Assembly: GCA_963838375.1 (NCBI GenBank)
Contig: CAWIQY010000015.1
Span: 496,001-560,000 of the forward strand
Length of the DNA stretch: 64,000 nucleotides
Origin: DVED01 sp963838375
GTDB lineage: Bacteria; Cyanobacteriota; Cyanobacteriia; Cyanobacteriales; Geitlerinemataceae
Direction of reading: 5' to 3'
Position numbers and translations under genes: made by a program. A model generated the notes under the pieces. That model was not told where the DNA came from and searched no databases. It saw nothing but the letters and a program-made list of their open reading frames with translations. Positions 18,876 through 28,565 of this stretch are shown here, in pieces. Every line of letters starts with the position of its first letter. The stretch's first letter is position 1.

Positions 18876-19480
18876 ATGGACTACGATCTTCCTGCCATCA
18901 TTCAGGGATATTCCCGAGGATACTTCCTCATGGCAAATGACGAAGAGGGAAGATCTGCATCGACACTCAACTGGTACAGCAGCAAAGAACGGGCTTTCAT
19001 CCCTTTAGACGATCGATTTCGCTATCCCAAATCCTTACGCCCGGTTTTGAATCAAAATCGCTTCAGCATTGCCATCAATCGGGACTTTGACGCTGTAGTA
19101 TCCGGCTGTGCCGATCGGAAAACCACCTGGATTTCCCCTCAACTAGAAGACATTTATCGGGGGCTGCATCGGGCAGGTTGGGCCACAGTTTTGAAACTTG
19201 GCAAGGGGATCGTCTGGCGGGGGGAATTCTGGGAATCGCTATTGGGGGGGCATTTATTGGAGAGTCGATGTTTTATCGCATCCCCAATGGATCGAAAGTT
19301 GCACTCGTGAAATTAGTCGAACATTTACGATCGCGTCAGTTTCTCCTGTTCGACGCCCAACTGATGAACCCACATTTGTCTCGTTTCGGTGCGGGTACGA
19401 TCGACACATCCCAATATAAAAAGTTGCTACACCAGGCCCTCAGACACCGTTGCTTTTTCGATCCGAGAGCTTCCATCTAA
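18876..19480 (+). pseudogene. aat: Leucyl/phenylalanyl-tRNA-protein transferase, one-base frameshift
   Basis: The first frame encodes the N-terminal part (FIPLDDRFRYPKSLRP, FDAVVSGCADRKTTWISPQL, IYRGLHRAGW). Near 19180 coding shifts to GHSFETWQGDRLAGGILG, IGGAFIGESMFYR and LFDAQLMNPHLSRFGA, the conserved second half of Aat. Loss of one G from a TGGGG run explains the shift. Aat adds Leu or Phe to N-terminal Lys/Arg and feeds the N-end rule pathway through ClpS/ClpAP. Both halves are well conserved, so a sequence error is as likely as true inactivation. Confidence 0.8.
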
Positions 19481-19658
19481 GTCTACCCCCACCCATTCTC
19501 CGAGCAGTCTTGATGACGGAAATCGATCGTTTGTTCGCAAGTTGCCAAACGGTTAATGGCAAGTAAAGCCAACAGAAGCGTTATCATATCAAAACGGGGG
19601 ATCGCAAAAAAACCACGTCCTCCCACTTTGACAAACCCCTATAGACCGGTCACTATTA

Positions 19659-20417
19659 ATGATTGAGAATTTCCTGGAAGGTTCCCCTCAACTGGGGATG
19701 GATACTTTTTTTATCCTATTGATTTTAGTGGCTTTAGAGGCGGTGCTATCGGCAGACAACGCGATCGCCTTAGCCTCCATTTCCAGAGGACTCCCAGATG
19801 CAAAACTCCAGCGCCAGGCGCTCAATTATGGCTTATTAATCGCTTACGTTCTCAGAATTAGTCTCATTCTCATGGCGACATGGGTGATTAAATACTGGCA
19901 ATTCGAGCTAGCTGGGGCGTTATACTTACTGTGGCTGGTGTGGCAATATTTTACATCTGGAGACGGGGAAGGAGAGGATAATCACCACGGTCTTAACTTT
20001 GATTCGTTGTGGCAAACCATTCCCATGATTGCCTTCACCGATTTAGCCTTTTCGTTAGATAGCGTGACGACAGCGATTGCCGTAGCACCCGATCGCATTG
20101 GGCTGATTATCGCCGGAGGAACCATCGGGGTGATTACCCTCCGATTTCTAGCCGGACTCTTCATTCGCTGGATTAAGGAGTATACTCACCTGGAAGATGC
20201 CGGATACATCACCGTCGGTTTGGTGGGATTGCGGCTATTGTTAAAAGTGATCGATCCTGCGATCGTCCCCCCTCAGTGGTTTACAATCGTGGCGATCCTT
20301 TCAATTTTTGTTTGGGGGTTTTCTAAACGGAACCCAGTGGCGATCGCAGCAGAGAGCCCCGAGGCTTCCACCGATATTCAACCCGTCAGGGATGAGGATA
20401 AAGTCATTCCCAATTAA
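19659..20417 (+). CDS. TerC/Alx-family integral membrane protein
   Basis: 252 residues with about seven hydrophobic segments. The family signatures are ALEAVLSADNAIALA near residue 25 and FTDLAFSLDSVTTAIAV near 130, each with the conserved acidic residue in the membrane. Members move Mn2+ or related metals; in plants and cyanobacteria related proteins affect thylakoid Mn homeostasis. It is monocistronic and convergent with ndk, 29 bases between stops. Substrate not provable from sequence. Confidence 0.85.
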   Translation: MIENFLEGSPQLGMDTFFILLILVALEAVLSADNAIALASISRGLPDAKLQRQALNYGLLIAYVLRISLILMATWVIKYWQFELAGALYLLWLVWQYFTSGDGEGEDNHHGLNFDSLWQTIPMIAFTDLAFSLDSVTTAIAVAPDRIGLIIAGGTIGVITLRFLAGLFIRWIKEYTHLEDAGYITVGLVGLRLLLKVIDPAIVPPQWFTIVAILSIFVWGFSKRNPVAIAAESPEASTDIQPVRDEDKVIPN

Positions 20418-20446
20418 TAGACAATCCCCATTCCCCAACTCACCCA

Positions 20447-20896
20447 TTATTCCTGAATCCAAGGCGTTAAAGCCGGTTGCCAGTCCGCGAGTTCTTCGTC
20501 GTTGAACCAGAGGGCGATCTCCCGACTGGCAGTTTCGATCGCATCGGAACCATGAATCAGGTTGCGTCCGACATTGACGCCAAAGTCTCCGCGAATCGTA
20601 CCCGGTTCGGCAGAGAGAGGATTAGTTGCCCCAATAATTTTGCGGGCGGAGGCAACCACTCCTTCTCCTTGCCAAACCATCGCCACGACGGGACTGGAGG
20701 TAATAAACTCCACTAAACCTTTAAAGAAAGGTCGTTCTTGGTGAACCTCGTAGTGCTGTTCGGCAAGTTTGCGATCGACGCTGATGAGTTTCATCCCCAC
20801 CAAGGTAAATCCCTTCGTTTCAAAACGGCGGATGATTTCGCCGACCAGTCCGCGTTGGACGCCATCGGGTTTGATCATGAGGAACGTTCTTTCCAA
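20447..20896 (-). CDS. ndk: Nucleoside diphosphate kinase
   Basis: 149 residues, full length. It starts at TTG (ERTFLMIKPDGVQRG), and a perfect AGGAGG five bases upstream fixes this start. The catalytic His lies in NLIHGSDAIETA (about 115) and the nucleotide-site IKPDGVQR and GDFGVNVGRN are intact. It equilibrates NTP pools by phosphate transfer through phosphohistidine. Cytosolic hexamer or tetramer in the family. Confidence 0.97.
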   Translation of the reverse strand: MERTFLMIKPDGVQRGLVGEIIRRFETKGFTLVGMKLISVDRKLAEQHYEVHQERPFFKGLVEFITSSPVVAMVWQGEGVVASARKIIGATNPLSAEPGTIRGDFGVNVGRNLIHGSDAIETASREIALWFNDEELADWQPALTPWIQE

Positions 20897-21258
20897 GCTA
20901 ACCTCCTAGAACGGTATGAATGAACACAAATTCAAGAGTAGCTCAGAATGGGGATTGTCTGTATCTTTTTATTAAGGTTTTCGCGATCGCCGCTCGATTC
21001 TTGGGAATAAGACTAGAAAACGGATAGAGATTTAGGGTCTGTCGTCAATTAGCCGTACATCCCAGACCGGCTCGCGAACTCGTCGCCATGTTGTCTGCAC
21101 CGCAGGGAATATTTCGAGCGATACTGTAAAGCGATCCTGTAAGGCGATACGATCGAAAACCCAAACCGTTGATGGTGGATCGATCCCGCGCATCCATAAC
21201 TGTGGTTTGGGACTTCCCGAAATTTACCGGTCAAAAAGAAAAAATCGATCGCAGATTC
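20897..21258. other. Divergent intergenic region
   Basis: About 360 bases between ndk and the CHASE2-GGDEF gene. The coding frame of the latter is open back to 21169, but the extra 30 residues lack the conserved start seen in its paralog. No structured element was recognised. Confidence 0.45.
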
Positions 21259-23118
21259 ATGTGGCGAAAACTGAGGGAGAAGATTCGACAAGAACCCGCG
21301 ATCTGGAAAACGGCATTTAGCGTTGCCGGATCGATCGTACTACTCAATTTTTTCGGAGGTTTCCAGCTTTTAGAATGGGTACTTCTCGATCGTTTCTTTC
21401 GCCTGCGTCCTCCAGAACCCGTAGACGAACGCATTGTCATCGTCGGCATCGATGAGTCCGACATCACCCGATTGGGGCAGTGGCCCATGTCTGATGTCGG
21501 GCTCATTCAATTGCTCGAAAAGATTAAAGCCCAAAAGCCCAGGGGAATCGGCTTAGATCTATTTCGGGATTTGCCACTAGAGCCCGGACACACAAAACTG
21601 CTCGAATTGTATCAATCAACCTCCAATCTGATTGGCATCGAGAAAGTATCTGGAGATACAGTCGAGCCGCCACCGATACTCAGTCAGCGCGGGAATGTGG
21701 GCATCGCCGATTTAGTAATAGATGACGATGATAAAGTGCGTCGCGGTCTAGTTTCTATTCTGCGCGATCGTCGCCTCCACTTAAGTTTAGGCGCGAAGCT
21801 GGCATTGATGTATCTCCAACAAGAGGGCATCACACTTCAAAGTGACAGCGAGACGGCACAAACGGTGAGATTGGGACAAGCCGTATTCCGACGCTTTGAA
21901 CCCAACGATGGCAGCTACGTTCGCGCCAATTCTGGGGGGTATCAAATTTTATTGAACTTTCGCGGACCGCCATGCCTGGAGAAAGCTGGGGAAAATCCTC
22001 CCTGTCCCTTCCGGATGGTATCGATGACTGAGGTCTTAGACGATCGAATTTCCCCTGACTTAATGCGCGATCGGATTGTACTGATTGGGGTAACAGCACC
22101 CAGCCGGGGCGACTTGTTTTCCACGCCTTATACGCACAGTCCTTCGACTCGGATGTCTGGGGTGGAAATTCACGCTCACTTAACCAGTCAAATTATCAGC
22201 GCTGCTCTCGATGGACGAGCCTCGATTCAGACATTACCCGATCCGCTAGAGTGGTGTTGGATTTTGTTCGGGTCGGGGTGCAGTGCGGCGTTCGGGTCGC
22301 GGTTTGTCCAGCAGCGACGGGTCGCGGCGGGAGGCATTATCATCACCCTCATCGGGGCGCTCTCCAGTGCTTACTTAGCTTTTCTATACGGATGGTGGAT
22401 TCCCGGATTCACGCCATTTCTGGCAATTGTGGGGTCGGGTATTGGCAGTATTGCTTATATTCTTTCGATCGATCTCCAGCATTCGTATCGGCAACTCGAG
22501 GAGTACGCCCAAACTCTAGAACTCAAGGTGCGAGAGCGAACGGAGGAACTGTATCAATCCGAAGCCGCTCTCAAAGCCGCCAATCAAGAACTTCAGCGTC
22601 TGGTCAGCTTAGATAGTTTGACGCAAATTGCCAATCGCCGCCGATTTGATGAATATCTCTCCCAAGAATGGCAGCGCGGTGTGCGCGAACAATTGCCATT
22701 GTCTTTAATTTTGTGCGATGTAGACTATTTCAAACTGTACAACGACACCTACGGTCATCAAGCTGGCGATCGATGTTTGTATGCGGTTGCTCAAGCGATC
22801 GATCGGTCTGTCAAGCGTCCGGCGGATTTAGTTGCGCGTTACGGAGGAGAAGAGTTTGCCATCATTCTACCCAACACCGATGCTCAGGGAGCCTTGCAAG
22901 TTGCTCAACTCATTCAAAAAGAAGTACAACAGCTTTGTATCCCTCACCAGTCTTCTCAAGTCAGTCAATTTGTTACCCTCAGTTTGGGCATTACCCGTCA
23001 GATTCCCCATCTAGATCGTTCTCCAGAGGCTTTACTCGCAGCCACCGATCGATCGCTCTATCAAGCTAAAAAACTCGGTCGAAATACTTACTTCTTCGAT
23101 GAAAGTTCAGTCCTCTGA
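21259..23118 (+). CDS. CHASE2-sensor diguanylate cyclase
   Basis: 619 residues from the ATG giving MWRKLREKIRQEP, chosen because the paralog at 28935 starts the same way (an in-frame ATG at 21169 is possible). One N-terminal membrane helix, a periplasmic CHASE2 domain (~45-350; VIVGIDESDITRLGQWPMSD, GLDLFRDLPLEPGH), three membrane helices (~355-420), a coiled coil (YAQTLELKVRERTEEL), then a GGDEF domain with LDSLTQIANRRRF and active-site GGEEF near 528. The product-inhibition I-site RPAD sits five residues upstream. Predicted to make c-di-GMP in response to an extracytoplasmic cue. It heads the signalling block. Confidence 0.92.
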   Translation: MWRKLREKIRQEPAIWKTAFSVAGSIVLLNFFGGFQLLEWVLLDRFFRLRPPEPVDERIVIVGIDESDITRLGQWPMSDVGLIQLLEKIKAQKPRGIGLDLFRDLPLEPGHTKLLELYQSTSNLIGIEKVSGDTVEPPPILSQRGNVGIADLVIDDDDKVRRGLVSILRDRRLHLSLGAKLALMYLQQEGITLQSDSETAQTVRLGQAVFRRFEPNDGSYVRANSGGYQILLNFRGPPCLEKAGENPPCPFRMVSMTEVLDDRISPDLMRDRIVLIGVTAPSRGDLFSTPYTHSPSTRMSGVEIHAHLTSQIISAALDGRASIQTLPDPLEWCWILFGSGCSAAFGSRFVQQRRVAAGGIIITLIGALSSAYLAFLYGWWIPGFTPFLAIVGSGIGSIAYILSIDLQHSYRQLEEYAQTLELKVRERTEELYQSEAALKAANQELQRLVSLDSLTQIANRRRFDEYLSQEWQRGVREQLPLSLILCDVDYFKLYNDTYGHQAGDRCLYAVAQAIDRSVKRPADLVARYGGEEFAIILPNTDAQGALQVAQLIQKEVQQLCIPHQSSQVSQFVTLSLGITRQIPHLDRSPEALLAATDRSLYQAKKLGRNTYFFDESSVL

Positions 23119-23351
23119 ATTTGACACTTTCAGGAGTGAAACTAGAAGTGTTGATTGCTTAAAAGTGCGGGGCGATACTCTCCTGGAGGCGCTCCCCCGT
23201 ACGCAGCACTTACTGATTACTTACAGCAGTTCCCGGTATTATGCGGTACATCTAGAAGGGCGATTGCCTTTTCTCTCCTATGTCAACCCAAAATTGTCAT
23301 GTACCTCCAAGCTGCAAAAACCGCTGTATTACTCATTAGAATGGTTGAGGA
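23119..23351. other. Intergenic, no supported gene
   Basis: About 230 bases between the cyclase and the TPR-CHAT gene. A short open frame overlaps the end of the cyclase, but its translation shows no family features and I do not call it. Confidence 0.4.
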
Positions 23352-23357
23352 TTGAAA

Positions 23358-26003
23358 ATGATTGATTCGTATTGGCAAAAGTTATCCCGATGGGTTCGAT
23401 CGTATCGCGATGCCCAAAAAGTATCGTTGCTTCGTTTTCGCCATCTCTTGGTATTTCTCCGGTTCACCGGGTTGGCGGTGCTGAGTGCGTTGCTGGTTTC
23501 GCTGGGAATTCCGGCAATGGCGGCGAGTTCTCATCCTGGGATACATCAACAGGTTACCCAATCTTTCGATGCGGCTCAAACCCTGCAACAAGGCAAACAA
23601 GCCTACCAGGCGGGAATGTTATCCGAAGCGGCGAGATTGTGGCAGCAAGCATTGGAGGAATACCAGCGTCGTGGGGACATTTTCAACCAATCTCAAACGC
23701 TGAATTACTTATCGATGGTCGATCGGGATTTGGGAGAATGGGAGAATGCCCGAGAGACGATCGATCGCAGTCTAAACCTTCTGCAAAGCCAACCCGAACT
23801 CGACCCCCAGGGAATAGTTTTGCTCGCTCAAGCGCTCAACCATCGCGGGAGTTTGGAACTGGCGATGGGGCAAACGGCAGCAGCCCTGGAAACCTGGAAA
23901 CAAGCAGAAACCGCTTACGATCGCACCGACAACGATATCGGCAAGTTAGGCAGCCAAATTAACCAAGCTCAAGCCTTACAAGCTTTGGGACAATATCGGC
24001 GATCGAGAACAGTCCTGGAACAAGTCAACCAACAATTGCAGTCCCAACCCGATTCTACCCTCAAAGCCGACGGACTGCGGAGTTTGGGACGCGCCTTACA
24101 AACCGTTGGCGATTTGATTGAAGCGAAAACCGTTTTGGAGCAAAGTTGGGCGATCTCCGGGCGTCTGGGTGCCACGGGGGATACGGGGATGACACTGTTG
24201 AATCTGGGGAATATCGCTCGGGCGTTGCAGCAATATGATGTGGCACTGGATTACTATCAAGAAGCAGAGAAAAATAACACCACAGAAGTGGCGATCGTGC
24301 AAGCCCAACTCAATCAGTTAAGCATCTTTGTCACGATCCAATCTTTGGCTCGAGCCGGCGATCTGATCCCTCAAATTCAGTCGCGGTTATCTCAACTCGA
24401 ACCGAGTCGAGAAACGGTTTATGCACGGGTTAATTTTGCCGCAAGTTTGATGCAACTGGAGGTTAATCCAAACAGCAACGATCGACCCCTGAATAGAGCC
24501 GCAGATCTGCTGGCAACCGCGATCGCAGATGCCCGACAATTGAGAGATCCTCGCGCTGAAGCTTATGCCTTAACGCAATTGGGCAAACTCTACATCCAAA
24601 CTCAGCAATGGCGGGAGGGGAAAACAGTAACGGAAAACGCATTACAAATCGCCCAAGCCATTAATGCCGAAGATTTGAGCGCGCGATCGTCTTCGCAATT
24701 AGGAAAAATCTTCACCCAAATGGGCGATCGAAGGGCGGCACTGGCAGCCTATCAAAATGCCTTCGAGACACTACAATCTCTCCGTAGCGATTTGATTGCC
24801 ATCAGTTCGGAGATTCAGTTTGCTTTCAAAGACAGCATCGAACCGATTTACCGCGAATACGCCAGTTTACTCTTACAACCCGAAGCCACGCAAGCCGACC
24901 TCAAACAAGCCCGAAAGGCGATCGAAGCCCTACAACTTGCCGAGCTGGATAACTTCTTTCGGGAAGCTTGTTTGGAAACCCATCCCGTACAAATCGATTC
25001 CATCGATCCTCATGCGGCGGTTTTCCATCCGATTATTTTAAGCGATCGTCTCGAAGTTATCATCTCGTTGCCCGACGGCAGCTTACAGCATCATCACACT
25101 CTTGTCTCGAGAGATCGAGTCGAAGAAGTTCTCCAAGAATTGTATTCTTCGATCTATTTAGGGTATTCTAAAGACGAGCATCTATCGTCAGCCCGACAGG
25201 TTTACGATTGGCTGATTCGACCAGCCGCAACTGAGCTAGCAAACCACAATATCAAAACCTTAGTATTCGTTCTCGATGGGTTTTTGAGAAGTGTGCCTAT
25301 GGGTGTTCTCTACGATGGCAAGCATTACTTGGTCGAACAGTATGGCATTGCTCTGAGTCCGGGGTTGCAGCTTTTTCCAGAAACTTTGGAAAGAAGCCAG
25401 TTCAACACGTTAGCCGTGGGACTGACCGAAGCTCGTCAGGGGTTCCCTGCCTTGCCGGGAGTGGCAGTCGAGTTGGAACAAATTTCTGCTTCGGTCGATG
25501 CCCAAGTCTCGATCGACAGCGAGTTTACGCGCGATCGCTTCCAAGCACAGCTCGAAGCCAAGGATTTCGGGGTCGTCCACCTCGCCACTCACGGTCAATT
25601 TAGTTCCAACCCCGAAGAAACGTTTTTGTTGACTTGGGACGACAAGATTAAGGTAAATGACTTCGATCGTCTCCTCCAAAATCAGGAGCGCGGCGATCGT
25701 CTCGTGGAATTATTGGTGTTGAGTGCCTGCCAAACGGCTTTGGGCGATCGTCGCGCAGCACTGGGACTAGCAGGGTTTGCGCTACGATCGGGTGCTCGCA
25801 GTACAATTGCGACATTATGGTCAGTTAGCGATCGATCGACCGCCGACCTAATGGCGATATTTTACCAACGACTCATCCAAACTCAGACCAAGCTGACCAA
25901 AGCCGAAAGCCTACGCCAAGCTCAACTCCATCTACTCAACGATCCCCGTTACAGTCATCCCTTTTTCTGGGCACCTTTTGTATTAGTTGGTAATTGGCTG
26001 TAG
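23358..26003 (+). CDS. Secreted TPR-CHAT caspase-like protein
   Basis: 881 residues from the ATG of MIDSYWQKL; a TTG two codons earlier is less likely. A long basic N-region and hydrophobic stretch (GLAVLSALLVSLGIPAMAAS, ~38-57) form a signal peptide with an AxA site. Ten or so TPRs run from ~65 to ~510. The C-terminal CHAT domain (~570-881) carries His in VVHLATHGQFS (~745) and Cys in LVLSACQTALGD (~790), the caspase-type dyad. CHAT proteases are relatives of separase and Craspase Csx29; the substrate here is unknown. Followed after 30 bases by a DUF928 gene, a recurrent pairing. Confidence 0.9.
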   Translation: MIDSYWQKLSRWVRSYRDAQKVSLLRFRHLLVFLRFTGLAVLSALLVSLGIPAMAASSHPGIHQQVTQSFDAAQTLQQGKQAYQAGMLSEAARLWQQALEEYQRRGDIFNQSQTLNYLSMVDRDLGEWENARETIDRSLNLLQSQPELDPQGIVLLAQALNHRGSLELAMGQTAAALETWKQAETAYDRTDNDIGKLGSQINQAQALQALGQYRRSRTVLEQVNQQLQSQPDSTLKADGLRSLGRALQTVGDLIEAKTVLEQSWAISGRLGATGDTGMTLLNLGNIARALQQYDVALDYYQEAEKNNTTEVAIVQAQLNQLSIFVTIQSLARAGDLIPQIQSRLSQLEPSRETVYARVNFAASLMQLEVNPNSNDRPLNRAADLLATAIADARQLRDPRAEAYALTQLGKLYIQTQQWREGKTVTENALQIAQAINAEDLSARSSSQLGKIFTQMGDRRAALAAYQNAFETLQSLRSDLIAISSEIQFAFKDSIEPIYREYASLLLQPEATQADLKQARKAIEALQLAELDNFFREACLETHPVQIDSIDPHAAVFHPIILSDRLEVIISLPDGSLQHHHTLVSRDRVEEVLQELYSSIYLGYSKDEHLSSARQVYDWLIRPAATELANHNIKTLVFVLDGFLRSVPMGVLYDGKHYLVEQYGIALSPGLQLFPETLERSQFNTLAVGLTEARQGFPALPGVAVELEQISASVDAQVSIDSEFTRDRFQAQLEAKDFGVVHLATHGQFSSNPEETFLLTWDDKIKVNDFDRLLQNQERGDRLVELLVLSACQTALGDRRAALGLAGFALRSGARSTIATLWSVSDRSTADLMAIFYQRLIQTQTKLTKAESLRQAQLHLLNDPRYSHPFFWAPFVLVGNWL

Positions 26004-26033
26004 CCACAACAAAGCTTTCATAGGAGAATACTC

Positions 26034-26999
26034 ATGATCTACTCAAATCCTTCCATCTCTAAAACCCTAACCGTTTTCACCCTGGCGGGCACAATGTCGA
26101 TCGCCACCTGCCTGGGCGCATCCGCTCAATCCAGAATCCAATTCAATGCCCCCACAGATGCAGCGCCCACAGATACCACAGGCGGCGGCATTCGGGGGAA
26201 CGTTCAGTTTCTCGCCCCCACAGATGCAACACCCACAGATACTACAGGCGGCGGCATTCGGGGGAACGTTCAGTTTCTCGCCCCCACAGATGCAACACCC
26301 ACAGATACTACAGGCGGCGGCATTCGGGGGAACGTTCAGTTTCTCGCCCCCACAGATGCAACACCCACAGATACTACAGGCGGCGGCATTCGGGGTGAAG
26401 AGGGTTTCCTGCCACCGGACAATGCTACTCCCAACACCTCTATGGGCAGTGGCACTCGCGGCGCAGCACCGACCCAGATGGTCCCGCTGTTACCTCCGGC
26501 GAAATACGGACGGACGATCGCCGCTCGTCCGACCATGTTAGTCTATGTACCGCCCACCCAGACCTCGCAAAAAGTGTTTTTTAGCGTGCAAGACGAAAAC
26601 CGCCAGAACCTCTACCAAACCACCTTGGAACTCCCAGGCGAAGGCGGCATCATCCGCGTGACTCTGCCAGAATCCGCCCCCGAACTGGAACTGGGGAAAA
26701 CCTATACCTGGTTCTTTGCGCCAGTTCCGTCTGAGGGCTTTTTGCGACCGGATAACTATGGTGTTGTCGGGTGGGTGAAGCGGGTCGAACCGACGATGGA
26801 GATCCCCGCTGCTGGGAGTTTTGTCGATCGAGCAGCCGCCTATGCAGCATCCGGGGTTTGGTACGATACTCTCAATCTGGTGGCATCCGCACAACAATCT
26901 CAGCCTAACGATCCCACCCTATCCGGCGAGTGGGAAGATCTTTTGCAGCAGGTGGGACTTGAAGCCGTGGCGGATCAACCCCTGACTCGATCGTTCTAA
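26034..26999 (+). CDS. DUF928 secreted protein with 22-residue tandem repeats
   Basis: 321 residues. AGGAG sits 8 bases before the ATG. A signal peptide (FTLAGTMSIATCLGASAQS) precedes three and a half copies of a 22-residue unit (APTDATPTDTTGGGIRGNVQ...). The C-terminal half (~150-321) is DUF928: TMLVYVPPTQTSQKVFF, ELELGKTYTWFFAP, GWVKRVEP. DUF928 proteins are cyanobacterial, predicted periplasmic or surface, and often sit next to CHAT or CHASE2 genes. It is probably in one operon with the TPR-CHAT gene. Biochemical role unknown. Confidence 0.88.
   Translation: MIYSNPSISKTLTVFTLAGTMSIATCLGASAQSRIQFNAPTDAAPTDTTGGGIRGNVQFLAPTDATPTDTTGGGIRGNVQFLAPTDATPTDTTGGGIRGNVQFLAPTDATPTDTTGGGIRGEEGFLPPDNATPNTSMGSGTRGAAPTQMVPLLPPAKYGRTIAARPTMLVYVPPTQTSQKVFFSVQDENRQNLYQTTLELPGEGGIIRVTLPESAPELELGKTYTWFFAPVPSEGFLRPDNYGVVGWVKRVEPTMEIPAAGSFVDRAAAYAASGVWYDTLNLVASAQQSQPNDPTLSGEWEDLLQQVGLEAVADQPLTRSF
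26148..26396 (+). repeat. 66-bp tandem repeat inside the DUF928 gene
   Basis: Units start at 26148, 26214, 26280 and 26346 (exact 66-bp spacing), the last one incomplete. Units 2-4 are essentially identical and unit 1 differs at a few bases, indicating recent in-frame amplification. Confidence 0.95.
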
Positions 27000-27055
27000 A
27001 TACGACGATCGTCAGTTCAGTTGTTGGTTACTAGAGGGTGTGGAACTGCAACCTA

Positions 27056-27100
27056 ATATCTGGTCAAATGTAGGCAAAGTTACTCAATTTGACCAGATAT
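27056..27100. repeat. 14-bp inverted repeat at the left side of the TnpB region
   Basis: Bases 27056-27069 pair perfectly with 27087-27100 (ATATCTGGTCAAAT/ATTTGACCAGATAT), loop 17 bases. It overlaps the 3' end of the small minus-strand ORF. It may be a terminator without a T tract or part of the element's left end. Confidence 0.6.
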
Positions 27101-27244
27101 CAAGGAATCAATATAGGCTCGTACCTGATTCTGCCAGTCCGGTACTTGTTTGAGCCTTTCGCGGACACCGGGTAAAACTTTCAATTGCACCGGGACTTGA
27201 TCGTATGCCACTTTATGATCTGGCTGGAATTTTAATGTTGGCAT
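27080..27244 (-). CDS. Small 54-residue protein divergent from tnpB
   Basis: ATG at 27244 to TAA at 27080. The translation begins MPTLKFQPDHKVAYDQVP and ends AYIDSLISGQIE, with a LKVLPGVRERLKQVPDWQ centre. It is charged, short and helix-prone, with sensible codon use. It is not long enough for standard ORF cut-offs. The start codons of this gene and tnpB are about 60 bases apart, so they share a divergent promoter region. I do not recognise its family; a DNA-binding or antitoxin-like role is only speculation. Confidence 0.5.
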   Translation of the reverse strand: MPTLKFQPDHKVAYDQVPVQLKVLPGVRERLKQVPDWQNQVRAYIDSLISGQIE

Positions 27245-27305
27245 GATTAAAGGCTTTTATATCTGGTATACTACATAATATAACGTATTTGAAAGGTCGA
27301 ATCAA

Positions 27306-28565
27306 ATGCTACTTAGTTTCAAGACGGCATTAAGACCCAACAATAAACAGGAGACACTATTTCGCAAAGCTTCCGGAATATCACGACACGCATACAATTG
27401 GGCTAACGCTCAGATCGGGGATGTTTTGGCAATTCGTGAAACCGACAAGACGGTCAAAGTTCCTACAGCAATCGATTTACACAAAAAATTGGTGAGCCGA
27501 GTCAAATCCGTTAACCAATGGTATTACGAAGTCAACAAAAACGTCCCTCAAAAAGCGCTGGCAGATTGCCGAACAGCTTGGGATAGATGCTTTAAAAAGG
27601 TTTCCCAACAACCGCGATTCAAAAAGAAAGGTCAACGCGATTCTTTTTATTTGGAATCAGGGACAAAAGCCAAGCCGGGAATCAAAAATGACGGCAAGCG
27701 AGTTAGACTGCCATCTATCGGTTGGGTGCGCTTAGCAGAGCCTCTACCTGTGACAGCTGTTCATAACTGTGTGATCTCACGCCAAGCTAATCGTTGGCTT
27801 ATCTCAATTAAGGTTGAAATTGAAAAACCCAACGTAGACCCTAATAGACCGACAATTGGTGTTGACATAGGAATTAAGGAATTAGCAGTTTGTTCTAACG
27901 GGAAAGTCTTCACTAACCCGAAAGCTTATCGCCGTTTAAACAAACGGATGAAGCGGTTACAACGTCGCGTTAGTAAGCGCGTCAAGGGTTCTAAAAATCG
28001 AGCCAAGGCGGTGCAAAAGCTAGCTAAGTTACACGCCCGGATTGCCAACACACGTAAGGATGCGATTCACAAATTAACTCACTATCTTGCCCAGAACCAC
28101 AGCGAGATCAAGATTGAGGATTTGTCAATTAAAGCATTCTTGAAAAATCACAAGTTAGCCGGGGCGATCGCTGACTGCGGAATGCACGAGTTTCGCCGAC
28201 AGTTAGAGTATAAAACTGAGAAATTTTCCAGTCAGTTGATATTGCTTGATAGAATGTTTCCCAGTTCTCAGATTTGCTCGAACTGCGGCAATCATCGTCA
28301 TAAAATGCCATTAAAAAACCGCACTTATCTCTGCCCTGAATGCGGTTATACCGAGGACAGAGACTTAAACGCGGCGAAGAATATCGAACGATGGTTTGAT
28401 GGAATCCATATTCCAGAGCGTTCGGAAATGGCGGTGAGTTCCACCGTGTCAGCCTGTGAAGTAGACAAACCCGATAGCAGTTATGCTGTCGCTACGTTGA
28501 ATCAGGAAGTCAACAGCAATCCGACTCATGTCCAGCTTTGTCTAGATTTGAGTAGGTTTGTATAG
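27306..28565 (+). CDS. tnpB: TnpB RNA-guided nuclease of an IS200/IS605-type element
   Basis: 419 residues, full length. An N-terminal helical part (SGISRHAYNWANAQI) precedes a RuvC-like core with all three acidic motifs: GVDIGIKELAV (D~187), IKIEDLSIKAF (E~270) and DRDLNAAKNI (D~353). A zinc ribbon CSNCGNHRHK...CPECGY lies between the last two. TnpB nicks or cuts DNA guided by an RNA made from the element's right end. No tnpA transposase is present, so this is a tnpB-only element. It interrupts the signalling block between DUF928 and the CHASE2 kinase. Confidence 0.93.
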   Translation: MLLSFKTALRPNNKQETLFRKASGISRHAYNWANAQIGDVLAIRETDKTVKVPTAIDLHKKLVSRVKSVNQWYYEVNKNVPQKALADCRTAWDRCFKKVSQQPRFKKKGQRDSFYLESGTKAKPGIKNDGKRVRLPSIGWVRLAEPLPVTAVHNCVISRQANRWLISIKVEIEKPNVDPNRPTIGVDIGIKELAVCSNGKVFTNPKAYRRLNKRMKRLQRRVSKRVKGSKNRAKAVQKLAKLHARIANTRKDAIHKLTHYLAQNHSEIKIEDLSIKAFLKNHKLAGAIADCGMHEFRRQLEYKTEKFSSQLILLDRMFPSSQICSNCGNHRHKMPLKNRTYLCPECGYTEDRDLNAAKNIERWFDGIHIPERSEMAVSSTVSACEVDKPDSSYAVATLNQEVNSNPTHVQLCLDLSRFV

